DNA from: Amia ocellicauda
Taxonomy: Eukaryota > Chordata > Actinopteri > Amiiformes > Amiidae
Assembly (NCBI RefSeq): GCF_036373705.1
Contig: NC_089851.1
Span: forward strand, 57,522,497 to 57,586,496
DNA: 64,000 nt
Direction of reading: 5' to 3'
A program made the translations under genes and the position numbers. Of the stretch, positions 41,281 to 51,950 are shown one piece after another; the stretch's first letter is position 1; every line of letters starts with the position of its first letter. The notes below the pieces were generated by a model. That model was not told the DNA's origin. It was given only the letters and a program-made list of their open reading frames with translations, and made no database searches.

Positions 41281-42400
41281 AATAACTAATGTATGTTATC
41301 TATCTGTATGTAATGCTGTTGTCCTATAAGTCCTTACATTTGTAAACAGGGATTTTTGAAATAACCATTACTTATTTTGTGAAAAAACAGGGAAACAGAA
41401 ATAAGGAATGAGTAACTATTACTTATTTCGTCATACTACTAGAATCAGAATTCACAGAAAAAGTAATAAACAATAAAGATAAAAATAAATAACCATTACT
41501 TATTTAAAAAAAAAAAAAACATGAACCAGAAATAAATAAGTAAACTTTACTTATTTTGCAGAACAAAATAAAACAGTTTATTATTAATATATTGAGGAAA
41601 CAATGAAAAAAATAACCATTACTTATTTTTTGAAAAATAAGGAATCTACTTCATAGAGGTTCTGAAATCAGCATACTTCTCATGGCAGGAAAGGAAACTG
41701 GAAGCCTTTTGACACATTTCTTGACTTTGATTGAAGATTTTCCAGTATTTTAATCAGACCTCCTGCCAGAATATATTCTGCAGTGGGTTTCAGAATGGGC
41801 TGCCAAAACTGCGTAATCTCCTCCACCAACCTTTCCTGGTTTTCCTTTGTTTGGTAAAACTGCATTTATGGAAGATACCCTTACAAAAATAAAATATTTA
41901 AAAATATATAATATTCTGAAATATGAAATGTATTTTAATGTATTAATATGTTTTATAAATGTGCATACCATTTTATAATATATGGTGAAAATATACTTTT
42001 AAATATCAATTGCAGTTTTAGTATGTTACTTGATACAGAAATATGGTCAAATACACTATATTATACAATACAAATATTGCTTAATATAACTTAAGTATAT
42101 TCAGAATTATATGTAAACTTGTTTTTAATATATCTATAATTATATGCAAATATACTGTAACATCTACACATGTATTTTATACTAAATATATAAAAATGCA
42201 TACATATATGTCCCCTTATAATATACATTTAGTATACTGCTAAATACACAACAATCTCATATTGCATGTATTGTATACTGTGAATATATTAGACTGCAAA
42301 AATGTTGCATTCTAAATATACTGGTAGAATATATTTGGATAAACTTCCAAACACATGTATACATGAAGTGTAACTTAAAACATTGGGATACTTCAATACT
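41281..42400. other. AT-rich stretch, one short unrecognised frame
   Basis: Mostly AT-rich with short repeated TATT/AATATA words. A minus-strand frame at 41680-41865 (ENQERLVEEITQFWQPILKP) has coding-like composition, but I cannot assign it. Confidence 0.35.
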
Positions 42401-43422
42401 TTAATAGATTTCACTTGGTACTCACCTGGTGTTTGACCCCCTTTTGCCTTCAGAACTGCCTTAATTCTACGTGGCATTGATTCAACAAGGTGCTGAAAGC
42501 ATTCTTTAGAAATGTTGGCCCATATTGATAGGATAGCATCTTGCAATTGATGGAGATTTGTGGGATGCACATCCAGGGCACGAAGCTCCCGTTCCACCAC
42601 ATCCCAAAGATGCTCTATTGGGTTGAGATCTGGTGACTGTGGGGGCCAGTTTAGTACAGTGAACTCATTGTCATGTTCAAGAAACCAATTTGAAATGATT
42701 CGACCTTTGTGACATGGTGCATTATCCTGCTGGAAGTAGCCATCAGAGGATGGGTACATGGTGGTCATAAAGGGATGGACATGGTCAGAAACAATGCTCA
42801 GGTAGGCCGTGGCATTTAAACGATGCCCAATTGGCACTAAGGGGCATAAAGTGTGCCAAGAAAACATCCCCCACACCATTACACCACCACCACCAGCCTG
42901 CACAGTGGTAACAAGGCATGATGGATCCATGTTCTCATTCTGTTTACGCCAAATTCTGACTCTACCATCTGAATGTCTCAACAGAAATCGAGACTCATCA
43001 GACCAGGCTTGTGCAAATTGTAGCCTCTTTTTCCTATTTGTAGTGGAGATGAGTGGTACCCGGTGGGGTCTTCTGCTGTTGTAGCCCATCCGCCTCAAGG
43101 TTGTACGTGTTGTGGCTTCACAAATGCTTTGCTGCATACCTCGGTTGTAACGAGTGGTTATTTCAGGCAAAGTTGCTCTTCTATCAGCTTGAATCAGTCG
43201 GCCCATTCTCCTCTGACCTCTAGCATCAACAAGGCATTTTCGCCCACAGGACTGCCGCATACTGGATGTTTCTCCCTTTTCACACCATTCTTTGTAAACC
43301 CTAGAAATGGTTGTGCGTGAAAATCCCAGTAACTGAGCAGATTGTGAAATACTCAGACCGGCCCGTCTGGCACCAACAACCATGCCACGCTCAAAATGGC
43401 TTAAATCACCTTTCTTTCCCAT
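42289..43422 (-). CDS. Tc1/mariner transposase, nearly intact, DD36E
   Basis: The longest open frame of the window (377 codons). Residues 1-60 form a helix-turn-helix (SISQSAQLLGFSRTTISRVYKEW), residues 60-130 a second DNA-binding part, and the catalytic triad is D142 (AWSDESRF), D233 (FQQDNAPCH) and E270 (LNPIEHLW), with 36 residues between the last two. The segment just before D142 looks about 13 residues short for the family, an in-frame deletion. The last ~45 codons read through the left terminus into flanking AT-rich DNA, so the true C-terminus is near residue 330. DD36E spacing recalls the Incomer group of Tc1/mariner described in vertebrates; that label is from memory. Possibly the most recently active transposon here. 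Confidence 0.85.
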   Translation of the reverse strand: MGKKGDLSHFERGMVVGARRAGLSISQSAQLLGFSRTTISRVYKEWCEKGETSSMRQSCGRKCLVDARGQRRMGRLIQADRRATLPEITTRYNRGMQQSICEATTRTTLRRMGYNSRRPHRVPLISTTNRKKRLQFAQAWSDESRFLLRHSDGRVRIWRKQNENMDPSCLVTTVQAGGGGVMVWGMFSWHTLCPLVPIGHRLNATAYLSIVSDHVHPFMTTMYPSSDGYFQQDNAPCHKGRIISNWFLEHDNEFTVLNWPPQSPDLNPIEHLWDVVERELRALDVHPTNLHQLQDAILSIWANISKECFQHLVESMPRRIKAVLKAKGGQTPGEYQVKSIKVLKYPNVLSYTSCIHVFGSLSKYILPVYLECNIFAV

Positions 43423-43570
43423 TCAGACATTCAGTTTGGAGTTCAGGAGATTGTCTTGACCAGGACCACACCCCTAAATGCATTGAAGCAACTGCCATGT
43501 GATTGGTTGGTTAGATAATTGCATTAATGAGAAATTGAACAGGTGTTCCTAATAATCCTTTAGGTGAGTG
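42420..43570 (-). mobile_element. Tc1/mariner transposon, DD36E type
   Basis: The right terminus reads CCTTTAGGTGAGTG followed by TA at 43571-43572. The expected inverse terminus at the left is diverged (TACTCACCTGGTG near 42419-42431), so the left end is probably truncated or mutated. Confidence 0.8.
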
Positions 43571-43572
43571 TA

Positions 43573-44060
43573 TAGGGCATGTATTACAGATTCATTCAAA
43601 AAGGTCTCACTTTAGATTTGAGGAAACACTATTTACTTGTATCAGCGGTCATTCATTTGTCATTAATAGTTCTTCCAATTTCCGACCTTTTAGTTCCAGA
43701 GACCAATGTTTTGGTACCAGCTAAAAAAAACAAAAACAAATGTACATTAATTGGACAAATATGAAATATATAGTTACATGTAAAATATGGCCCAATATAC
43801 AACGCTACAATTATTACAATTTACTTGCACTGTAATTACACGGTAACAAGAGTGAATTGACCAAGTAGTTTGTGTATAGTTAATTAAATTATTAAATACT
43901 AGTATGGATGATGTATGATTACAGAACGAGCTTACATACACTAAACAAGTAGTATGGCTTATTTACATGTAGTGTGTGTTTTTTACTTTACATATTCATG
44001 TAAAATGCTGCCAACCTTTGTGATGTTACCGATGACCTTAAACTCACCCCTTCTTAAAGT
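43573..44060. other. No recognisable feature
   Basis: AT-rich, non-coding. Confidence 0.5.
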
Positions 44061-44145
44061 GTAACCACATGTGGTGATCAGGTGAGAGTCTGCCTCAAGC
44101 AGTTACGTGCTTCCCAGGAGAACATGCAATACTGCCTATTAGCTT

Positions 44146-44217
44146 GGCTCGTTCGTCTAGGGGTATGATTCTTGCTGAGAGGGTGAGAGGCCCTGGGTTC
44201 AACTCCAGGACGAGCCC
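44146..44217 (+). tRNA. tRNA-Pro-like pseudogene
   Basis: Proline-type acceptor (GGCTCGT and ACGAGCC) and intact D arm, but the anticodon loop TGAGAGG lacks U33 and would give AGA. Upstream, CAAGCAGTTACGTGCTT is shared with the unit at 44.67 kb, so this is a tandem unit. Confidence 0.65.
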
Positions 44218-44722
44218 ACATGGCCCTGCTTTGCAGTCACTGAAGTGTTTGTTCATTTGCTCTTGAAGGCTGGCTTCTGGGCTCCTCTGCACAAAGGAGG
44301 GCTATTGACCTCAGATACTGTTGCCTGTATAGCTGATGGGAAATCAGACTGTCACCTGTGTGTTTTGTTTTCTTTAAAGAAAATGTGTATTTTACAAGTT
44401 CGTTGTTGTTGTTGAGGAGGAGGAGGACATGTAGTGTGTTGTTGAGGAGGAGGAGGACGAAATGTGGTTTGCCGGCTTATTATGGAGACCTTTGCTGAAC
44501 GTGTACACCTGAGCTGCACCCAAGGAGAGGCATTCTTTTCAGTTGTTTGCGGGCCTGCTGAACCATGCTCTCAGTGCTGTCTCACTGGGGATGGGGTTAC
44601 CATTCTGGAAAGACACGTCAGCGCTACAGTCCATGCTATCAGTCAGTGAGCGTAGGTCTCCCGGTCTGCCCCAAGCAGTTACGTGCTTGCCGAGCAGAAA
44701 CTGCGACACCGTCCGTTAACTT

Positions 44723-44793
44723 GGCTCGTTGGTCTAGGGTATGATTCTCGCTTCGGGTGCGAGAGGCCCTGGCTTCAACTCCCGGACGAGCCC
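44723..44793 (+). tRNA. tRNA-Pro (CGG)
   Basis: Cloverleaf with acceptor GGCTCGT/ACGAGCC and anticodon stem CTCGC/GCGAG around TTCGGGT (CGG). The D loop is one G shorter than the neighbouring copy and the T stem has a mismatch, so activity is doubtful. Confidence 0.65.
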
Positions 44794-44910
44794 GCTTGGC
44801 CCCGCTTCGCAGTCACTGAAGTGTTCGTTTTTTGGCTCACGTGCTGAAAGGACCAGGGAGGGCGCCATCCTTGACCCGTTTCAAAAGGGGCAAAAAGGAG
44901 CACACACTGT

Positions 44911-44993
44911 TGTCAGCAGTGAGATTCGAACCCACACCTCCAGGGGAGACTGCGACCTGAACGCAGCGCCTTAGACCGCTCGGCCATCCTGAC
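44911..44993 (-). tRNA. tRNA-Leu (CAG)
   Basis: Complete 83-nt leucine tRNA on the minus strand: A box TGGCCGAGCGG, anticodon loop TTCAGGT (CAG), long variable arm, B box GGTTCGAATCT. Downstream on that strand GTGTGCTCCTTTTTGCC supplies a five-T terminator. One acceptor mismatch. The best candidate for an active gene in the array. Confidence 0.88.
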
Positions 44994-45197
44994 TTCCGGG
45001 CAGGGCCCTAGCGCAACGGGTCGCGGTCCAGGAGTGCTTTCCGGAGCCTGAGCTGACCGAAGGACACTAACAAGGTGGAATAAAGCAGGCAGGGGAGGCA
45101 GCGATGCTGCCCTCGCCTTGCCCTGAGACATTCAGAATCGGAAAGGGGCGTGGCGAAAGATCTGGGGGCGGAGAAGGTGGGAGGTGGCAAGCCCGGC

Positions 45198-45241
45198 TCC
45201 TCGTTAGTATAGTGGTGAGTATCCCCGCCTGTCACGCGGGA
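45198..45241 (+). tRNA. tRNA-Asp (GTC), 3' half lost
   Basis: TCCTCGTTAGTATAGTGG and the anticodon arm with CTGTCAC are present. After the anticodon stem the sequence jumps to the minisatellite (ATTGGGGGAGCG), so the T arm is missing. Confidence 0.75.
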
Positions 45242-45250
45242 TTGCCTGTC

Positions 45251-45797
45251 ATTGGGGGAGCGATAGCAAGCAATAGAGTTAGATATCGAGAGTCATAGAT
45301 AGATGGATGTATGGACGGCAAGGCAAGCATCTGATTGACAGTGGTCCGTGATCTGCTGTTATGCTACTATGCTACTGACCATTGGGGGAGCGATAGCAAG
45401 CAAGAGAGTTAGATATCGAGAGTCATAGATAGATAGATAGATAGATAGATAGATGGATGGATGGACGGCAAGGCAAGCATCTGATTGACAGTGGTCCGTG
45501 AGCTGCTGTTATGCTACTATGCTACTGACCATTGGGGGAGCGATAGCAAGCAAGAGAGTTAGATATCGAGAGTCATAGATAGATGGATGGATGGATGGAC
45601 GGCAAGGCAAGCATCTGATTGACAGTGGTCCGTGATCTGCTGTTATGCTACAATGCTACTGACCATTGGGGGAGCGATAGCAAGCAAGAGAGTTAGATAT
45701 CGAGAGTCATAGATAGATGGATGGATGGATGGACGGAAAGGCAAGCATCTGATTGACAGTGGTCCGTGATCTGCTGTTATGCTACTATGCTACTTAC
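45251..45797 (+). repeat. ~130-bp minisatellite, block 1 (4 copies)
   Basis: Units start ATTGGGGGAGCGATAGC at 45251, 45381, 45531 and 45665. Each contains a variable GATA/GATG microsatellite and ends in TGCTACTATGCTACTGACC. Confidence 0.95.
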
Positions 45798-46049
45798 CTA
45801 ACGTCCAATTCCCATTGCCGCCCCTGGACAGTCGCAACAGGGAGCTTGTTGCTCCCGTCAACCTTACGTTTTCACCTCTGTGTGCTTCCTTTGTTGCAGC
45901 CTGCATCCAGATTTTGTTTTGTTTTGTTTTGTTTTGTTTTGTTTTGTTTTGTTTTGTTTTGTTTTGTTTTGTTTTGTTTTGTTTTGTTTTGTTTTGTTGT
46001 GTTTTGTTTCTTACGCCTGAGAGTAGGCACTGGGGAATGGAAGAGTCCT

Positions 46050-46123
46050 GGCACCGTGGCTTAGTTGGTCAAAGCGCCTGTCTCGTAAACAGGAAACCCT
46101 GGGTTCGACTCCTAGCAGTGCCT
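46050..46123 (+). tRNA. tRNA-Thr (CGT), array copy 1
   Basis: A box TGGCTTAGTTGG, anticodon loop CTCGTAA (CGT), B box GGTTCGACTCC; acceptor GGCACCG/AGTGCC with one mismatch. No strong T run immediately downstream. Confidence 0.85.
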
Positions 46124-46287
46124 TGGTTTATGTTGGCCTAGGCAATGGAGAGGAAGTTTCTAAACGCTCAATACATTTTTGCAAGATGGCCGTCCGCAGC
46201 AAGCAGCTTAAGGTTACTGTAGCCGCAGTCTGGCAAGGTGACCGCCAGAAGTAGAAACAATAACAAGGGGCGGGGGGAAAAGTGGGC

Positions 46288-46361
46288 CGTCCCTGGGTGG
46301 ATTCAAACCACCATCCTTTCGGTTAACAGCCGAACACGCTGACCGATTGCGCCACAGACAC
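46288..46361 (-). tRNA. tRNA-Asn (GTT), array copy 1
   Basis: Minus-strand cloverleaf with A box TGGCGCAATCGG, anticodon loop CTGTTAA (GTT) and T stem GGTGG/CCACC. The T loop has T for C at position 56 and the acceptor has one G-G mismatch. A TTTT terminator follows within 12 bases. Confidence 0.78.
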
Positions 46362-46466
46362 AGACGGAGGTGTTGTGGTTGCTGCAGTCGTGCAGTTCCT
46401 TCACAGTTGCCAGAAATCATTTCCAGCACACGATTTTCTTTGACGTTGAATGCAACATACGTGACC

Positions 46467-47050
46467 ATTGGGGGAGCGATAGCAAGCAAGAGAGTTAGAT
46501 ATTGAGAGTCATAGATTGATAGCTAGCTAAATAGCTAGATAGATAGCTAGATAGATAGATGGATGGATGGATGGACGGCAAGGCAAGCATCTGATTGACA
46601 GTGGTCCGTGATCTGCTGTTATGCTACTATGCTACTGACCATTGGGGGAGCGATAGCAAGCAAGAGAGTTAGATATCGAGAGTCATAGATAGATAGATAG
46701 ATAGATGGATGGATGGACGGCAAGGCAAGCATCTGATTGACAGTGGTCCGTGAGCTGCTGTTATGCTACTATGCTACTGACCATTGGGGGAGCGATAGCA
46801 AGCAAGAGAGTTAGATATCGAGAGTCATAGATAGATGGATGGATGGATGGACGGAAGGCAAGCATCTGATTGACAGTGGTCCGTGATCTGCTGTTATGCT
46901 ACTATGCTACTGACCATTGGGGGAGCGATAGCAAGCAAGAGAGTTAGATATCGAGAGTCATAGATAGATAGATAGATGGATGGATGGACGGAAAGGCAAG
47001 CATCTGATTGACAGTGGTCCGTGATCTGCTGTTATGCTACTATGCTACTT
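46467..47050 (+). repeat. ~130-bp minisatellite, block 2 (4 copies)
   Basis: Units start at 46467, 46641, 46783 and 46916. Confidence 0.95.
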
Positions 47051-47305
47051 ACCTAACGTCCAATTCCCATTGTCGCCCCTGGACAGTCGCAACAGGGAGC
47101 TTGTTGCTCCCGTCAACCTTACGTTTTCACCTCTGTGTGCTTCCTTTGTTGCAGCCTGCATCCAGATTTTGTTTTTGTTTTGTTTTGTTTTGTTTTGTTT
47201 TGTTTTGTTTTGTTTTGTTTTGTTTTGTTTTGTTTTGTTTTGTTTTGTTTTGTTTTGTTTTGTTTCTTACGCCTGAGTGTAGGCACTGGGGAATGGGAGA
47301 GTCCT

Positions 47306-47379
47306 GGCACCGTGGCTTAGTTGGTCAAAGCGCCTGTCTCGTAAACAGGAAACCCTGGGTTCGACTCCTAGCAGTGCCT
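47306..47379 (+). tRNA. tRNA-Thr (CGT), array copy 2
   Basis: Identical to the gene at 46050-46123. Confidence 0.85.
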
Positions 47380-47544
47380 TGGTTTATGTTGGCCTAGGCA
47401 ATGGAAAGGAAGTTTCTAAACGCTCAATACATTTTTCCAAGATGGCCGTCCGCAGCAAGCAGCTTAAGGTTACTGTAGCCGCAGTCTGGCAAGGTGACCG
47501 CCAGAAGTAGAAACAATAACAAGGGGCGGGGGGGAAAAGTGGGC

Positions 47545-47618
47545 CGTCCCTGGGTGGATTCAAACCACCATCCTTTCGGTTAACAGCCGAACACGCTGAC
47601 CGATTGCGCCACAGACAC
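47545..47618 (-). tRNA. tRNA-Asn (GTT), array copy 2
   Basis: Identical to 46288-46361 including the T-loop change, so the change predates amplification of the macro-unit. Confidence 0.78.
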
Positions 47619-48283
47619 AGACGGAGGTGTTGTGCTTGCTGCAGTCGTGCAGTTCCTTCACAGTTGCCAGAAATCATTTCCAGCACACGATTTTCTTTGT
47701 CGTTGAATGCAACATACGTGACCATTGGGGGAGCGATAGCAAGCAAGAGAGTTAGATATTGAGAGTCATAGATTGATAGCTAGCTAAATAGCTAGATAGA
47801 TAGCTAGATAGATAGATAGATAGATAGATGGATGGATGGATGGACGGCAAGGCAAGCATCTGATTGACAGTGGTCCGTGATCTGCTGTTATGCTACTATG
47901 CTACTGACCATTGGGGGAGCGATAGCAAGCAAGAGAGTTAGATATCGAGAGTCATAGATAGATAGATAGATAGATGGATGGATGGACGGCAAGGCAAGCA
48001 TCTGATTGACAGTGGTCCGTGAGCTGCTGTTATGCTACTATGCTACTGACCATTGGGGGAGCGATAGCAAGCAAGAGAGTTAGATATCGAGAGTCATAGA
48101 TAGATGGATGGATGGATGGACGGAAAGGCAAGCATCTGATTGACAGTGGTCCGTGATCTGCTGTTATGCTACTATGCTACTGACCATTGGGGGAGCGATA
48201 GCAAGCAAGAGAGTTAGATATCGAGAGTCATAGATAGATAGATAGATGGATGGATTGATGGACGGCAAGGCAAGCATCTGATT

Positions 48284-48410
48284 GCAAGATAGGCTTATCG
48301 TAAAGCCATCAGAGGACGTAATGAACCGGAAAGCCAACTGGACAGAAGCCGGTTTGTAAAGAAGAACCAGAACCCAAAGGACACGCGCTACGCGCACCTA
48401 ACGGCCAACG
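48284..48410. other. Unique insert between macro-units
   Basis: Begins CAAGATAGGCTTATCG and runs to CGCGCACCTAACGGCC, replacing the end of a minisatellite unit. Not seen elsewhere in the window and not recognised. Confidence 0.4.
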
Positions 48411-48583
48411 TCCAATTCCCATTGCCGCCCCTGGACAGTCGCAACAGGGAGCTTGTTGCTCCCGTCAACCTTACGTTTTCACCTCTGCGTGCTTCCTTTG
48501 TTGCAGCCTGCATCCAGATTTTGTTTTGTTTTGTTTTGTTTTGTTTTGTTTTGTTTTGTTTTGTTTTGTTTTGTTTTGTTTTG

Positions 48584-48614
<31 letters not shown>

Positions 48615-48663
48615 GTTTTGCTCCTTACCCCTGAGTGTAGGCACTGGGGAACAGGGGAGTACT

Positions 48664-48737
48664 GGCGCTGTGGCTTAGTTGGTCAAAGCACCTATCTTGT
48701 AAACAGGAAACTCTGGGTTTGAATCCCAGCAGTGCCT
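48664..48737 (+). tRNA. tRNA-Thr (TGT)
   Basis: Threonine body with anticodon loop CTTGTAA (TGT), A box TGGCTTAGTTGG and B box GGTTTGAATCC. One anticodon-stem mismatch. Confidence 0.75.
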
Positions 48738-48911
48738 TGGTTTATGTTGATCTAGGCAATGTAAAGGAAGCTTCTAAAACCTCCTTAGACTTTAGCAAGA
48801 TGGCCGTCCGCAGCAAGCAGCATAAGGTTACTGTGGCTGAAGGAAAGCCGCAGTCTGGCAAGCTGACCGCCCGAAGTAGAAATAATAACAGGGGGTGGGG
48901 GGAAAAGGGGG

Positions 48912-48966
48912 CCCTCCCTGGGTGGATTCTAAAGGTCAACAGCTAATCGATTACACCACAGAGACA
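48912..48966 (-). tRNA. tRNA-Asn pseudogene with anticodon arm deleted
   Basis: The 5' part (GTCTCTGTGGTGTAATCG) and the 3' T-stem/acceptor (ATCCACCCAGGGA) are present, but the middle is reduced, so no anticodon remains. Confidence 0.65.
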
Positions 48967-49019
48967 GACAAAGGTGTACCTGCTGACACGTTTGAAGAAG
49001 GCAAAAGGAACACTGGATA

Positions 49020-49095
49020 TGTCAGAAGTGGGACTTGAACTCCAGAGGAGACTGCAACATGAACGCAGCCTCTTAGACTGCTCGGACATCCTGAC
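49020..49095 (-). tRNA. tRNA-Leu-like gene with CAT anticodon
   Basis: Leucine-type body (GTCAGGATGTCCGAGCAG, long variable arm, GTTCAAGTCC) but anticodon loop TTCATGT, giving CAT in place of the CAG seen at 44911. Followed on its strand by GTGTTCCTTTTGCC. Probably a pseudogene. Confidence 0.7.
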
Positions 49096-49292
49096 CACTC
49101 GGCAGGGTACTAGGAATGCGAGTAGTGGTCCAGGATTGCCTTCCGCAGCCTGAGCTGACCGAAGGACACTCACAAGGTGGAATAAAGTAGGCAGGTGAGG
49201 CAGGGATGCTGCCCTCACCTTGCTCTGACAAATTTAGAACCGTAAAAGGACGTGGCGGAAGATGTGGGGGCAGCAGGGGCACCAGGGGCAGC

Positions 49293-49360
49293 TCCTCATT
49301 AGTATAGTGGTGAGTATGTCTACCTGTCTTGCGGGAGACCGGGGATTGATTCCGGGGAGT
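49293..49360 (+). tRNA. tRNA-Asp (GTC) pseudogene
   Basis: TCCTCATTAGTATAGTGG and a GTC-containing loop are present, but the T arm and 3' acceptor are altered (ATTGATTCCGGGGAG). The following GGGGGAAGCCTACACAAAGG is shared with the Asp copy at 52.4 kb. Confidence 0.65.
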
Positions 49361-49439
49361 GGTGGGGGAAGCCTACACAAAGGACTTGAGAAGAAGAAAG
49401 AGAAAGGTGTGCAAACTGATGTCACACTGTGCAACGTTA

Positions 49440-51950
49440 ATTAGCAACAGGAAGTACTTGATGGCAATGATAACGTGGAGCACTCTCCACTGCAGATCCC
49501 AAGCTCTCTTTTCAGCAGTGGCTGATACACACTGTGCCATACTGGCTCCCCCTTCCCCTCCTCCCCCCCAGCCTGTCCCTCCAGGGCATGTCAGTTAGCG
49601 GCAAGAGCTGCGTTTGGTGCCGGGCCTTCACACAGGCCCCATCCAGGGACAACTCCTGCAGACCCCTCCTCAACAGGGTCCCTGAGAGGCCTCCATCATA
49701 CCTCAGGGAAGGGGGAAACCAGCAAATTGGGGAACTTGAACAGGGGCTCTGGGGTCTGGAGCTGGAGGAAACACTCCCTCAGCAGCAGTTTCCCTTCAGA
49801 AGGCAGGGTGGCACCGGCCTCGGCCGAGCAGAATACCTGTCCAGCGCAGGGAGCGCACACCCATTTTCCCTTCCAGGCTGTCCACAATCCTCCAGCCAGC
49901 AGATCATGCAGCTGGAACACCCCGGTCCAGATGATGGGCATCTGGAGCAGCCAGTGCAGGATGAGGGAGCTGTACACATGTCAGGCTGTGAGCAGCTGCC
50001 AGGCCCTCAACACACTGCGGTAGAACCCAGGAAGGTTGCCTGCTGCCAGCCTGCTAATGTCCATCAGGGACATTGCACTGTCCACCTGCAGCGTCCCCAC
50101 ATGACGGAGCAAGGTCCACGTAAGCGGCCTCCAGGACAGGAGGCTCGGCCCGTAGACCAGCTTCTGCAGGAACTGCAGATGGAAAGCAGCCATCCTGCAC
50201 TCCACGTCCACCAGCCCTTGCCCCCCCTCCTCACGGGGCAGGTATAGTAGCCCCTTTCACAGCCAGTGCAGACCAGTCCAGAAGAAGACCGCTGAGGGAG
50301 CAGCCAGCGCCATCGCCCGAGCCTCCCCCGCAGCCCCTCCGGCATCCCCTCCCAGTTCCTCTGCTCCATGGCCTGATCCCCCAGGTGCACCCCCAAGTAC
50401 TTGAGACCACCTCTGCACCACTGTAATCCTCCAGGGAGTTGCAGGCCTCCCTGCCCCCCCAACTCCCCCAGCAGCAACCCCGTGCTCTTGGACCAGTTCA
50501 CTTTGGTTTAAGTCCCAGAGCGAGGTGCTGATTCTGTCCACATCCCCCTCGCACCCCACCAGCACCACCACATCATCAGCGTAGGCAGAGAAGCGGAAGG
50601 GTGTCGGGCAGCGAGGGACATAAAGCCCCCCCACCACTCTGTGCAGCTCCTGCAGCAATGGCTCAATGGCCATGGAGTGGAGCATCCCAACATGGGGCAG
50701 CCCTGCCAGATTCCCCTGTACACCCTGAAGGGGGCGCTCAAGCCAACATTGATTTTCAATATGTTTTGAGTGTCACCATAGAGCACCCTGGTCATGGCTA
50801 TGAAAACAGGGCTGAACCCAAAAGCCTCCATCATCCGCCACAGGTACTGGTGCTCAACCCGGTCAAAAGCCTTTTCCTGGTCCAGCGCAATGAGACCAGT
50901 CTTTAACCCCAACAGCCTGGAGACCTCCATGATGTGCCTAATGAACAGGATGTTGTCCTGTATGGACCTACCAGGCACACAGTAGGACTGGTCAGGGTGG
51001 ATCAGATGGATCAGGCCATCACTCTGGAGAGGAGCTTCAGTTCTAGCACAGGTCATCCTTCTTGGGCAACAGTGCCACGAGGGCACGCCTGCAGCTCACT
51101 TGCAGCGCCCCTTGCTGGATGCTCTCCTGCATCACTGCCAGCAGGTCAGTCCCCAGCAGACCCCAGAAGGTGCTATAAAACTCAACTGGCAGGCCATCAA
51201 TGCCCTGGGCCTTCCTTGTATTTAACCCATGAAGAGCAGCAGTAAGCTCCTGCAGGGTGAGCTCCCCCTCCAGCCCAGCCTGCTTCTCCTCCGGCACCTG
51301 CGGCAGGTCTCCAAGGAGATGCTGCATGTTGGTCTGAGGCTCATCCACCTCACTGGAGTACAGTGTAAATCTGATCAAGCCTGGATAGGGAGAGAGTGTC
51401 CTCCCGCACCTCCGACCAGCTATACTGCCTTTCTGCCCCATACAAACTCCTCCACACATCCTGCAGGTCATGCCTCTCCTGCAGCTCCCTCATCTCCCTG
51501 GCAGACTGGGAGTGCGGCTCAGTGTGGTTCCTGTCAAGTTTGTCATGCAGGGTGCAATTAAAATCAATAATTGTCATTGTCAAGCTGTTTTAACCCCCCC
51601 ACTCTCTCCCTGCCATTTGTTGGTGCATATACATTTATAAAAACAAACAATCGTCTCTCAACTACTGCCTTGACAACAAGCAGGCGTCCTTCCACCACCT
51701 CAGTCATTAAAACAGAAACTAATCTAAAATGCCCTGAAAATAAAACTGTAACTCCTGCACTCTGTCTTGACCCATGACTAAAACAAATCTCGCCTTTCCA
51801 ATTCCTGACCCACTCCCCCTCTAGCGTGCTCTGTGTGCATCTGCATCTAAAAAGATCACGGAGAGGCATTTCTGCTTGACATACTAAAACACAGCCGCTC
51901 TCTTTAACGCATCCATTCATACTTTAATTGTGTCCATTATAGAAGTAGAG
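49440..51950 (-). mobile_element. Tx1-type LINE fragment (endonuclease and reverse transcriptase)
   Basis: Minus-strand order fits a LINE ORF2: endonuclease (51920-51564), linker and RT blocks (51471-50260), then the C-terminal part to about 49550. It lies between two tRNA-Asp copies of the array. Neither a clear 3' tail nor a target duplication was found. Confidence 0.75.
50257..51920 (-). pseudogene. LINE ORF2 (endonuclease-RT), frameshifted
   Basis: The endonuclease end reads FVFINVYAPTNGRERVG (near 51630). RT begins at QGIDGLPVEFYSTFWG (near 51190), continues YCVPGRSIQDNILFIRHIM and GLIALDQEKAFDRVEH (51000-50860), then GIWQGCP (near 50715) and the catalytic FSAYADDVVV (near 50590). These blocks and the VPGRSI and LDQEKAFDRV wording are typical of the L1/Tx1 lineage in fish and frogs. 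At least three frame breaks. Inactive. Confidence 0.85.

Larger units (their letters stand above)
45798..47050. repeat. 1.25-kb tRNA array macro-unit, copy 1
   Basis: Consists of a leader (CTAACGTCCAATTCCC), a (TTTTG)n tract at 45915-46005, tRNA-Thr, tRNA-Asn on the opposite strand and a four-copy minisatellite block. Repeated at 47051-48283 with about 98 percent identity by eye. Confidence 0.92.
47051..48283. repeat. 1.25-kb tRNA array macro-unit, copy 2
   Basis: Same order as 45798-47050: (TTTTG)n at 47170-47263, tRNA-Thr, tRNA-Asn, and minisatellite units at 47724, 47910, 48052 and 48186. Confidence 0.92.
48411..48990. repeat. Diverged third macro-unit of the tRNA array
   Basis: Same leader and (TTTTG)n (48518-48615), then a tRNA-Thr and a shortened tRNA-Asn. 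The minisatellite is absent. Confidence 0.8.

Noticed and set aside
45753..46141. Frames rich in VLFCF repeats (also near 47008 and 48422)
   Set aside because: They translate the (TTTTG)n tract and array leader; no coding evidence.
45251..48283. Regular ~130-bp repeats resembling a CRISPR-like array
   Set aside because: Repeats are long, contain microsatellites, have no unique spacers, and the context is a vertebrate tRNA array.
49534..50247. 237-codon plus-strand frame, one of the longer in the window
   Set aside because: Antisense to the C-terminal part of a GC-rich LINE ORF2; low-complexity composition and no known domain.
50064..50501. Separate minus-strand glycine/tryptophan-rich frame as an independent gene
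   Set aside because: Best explained as another frame of the LINE C-terminal region after frameshift.
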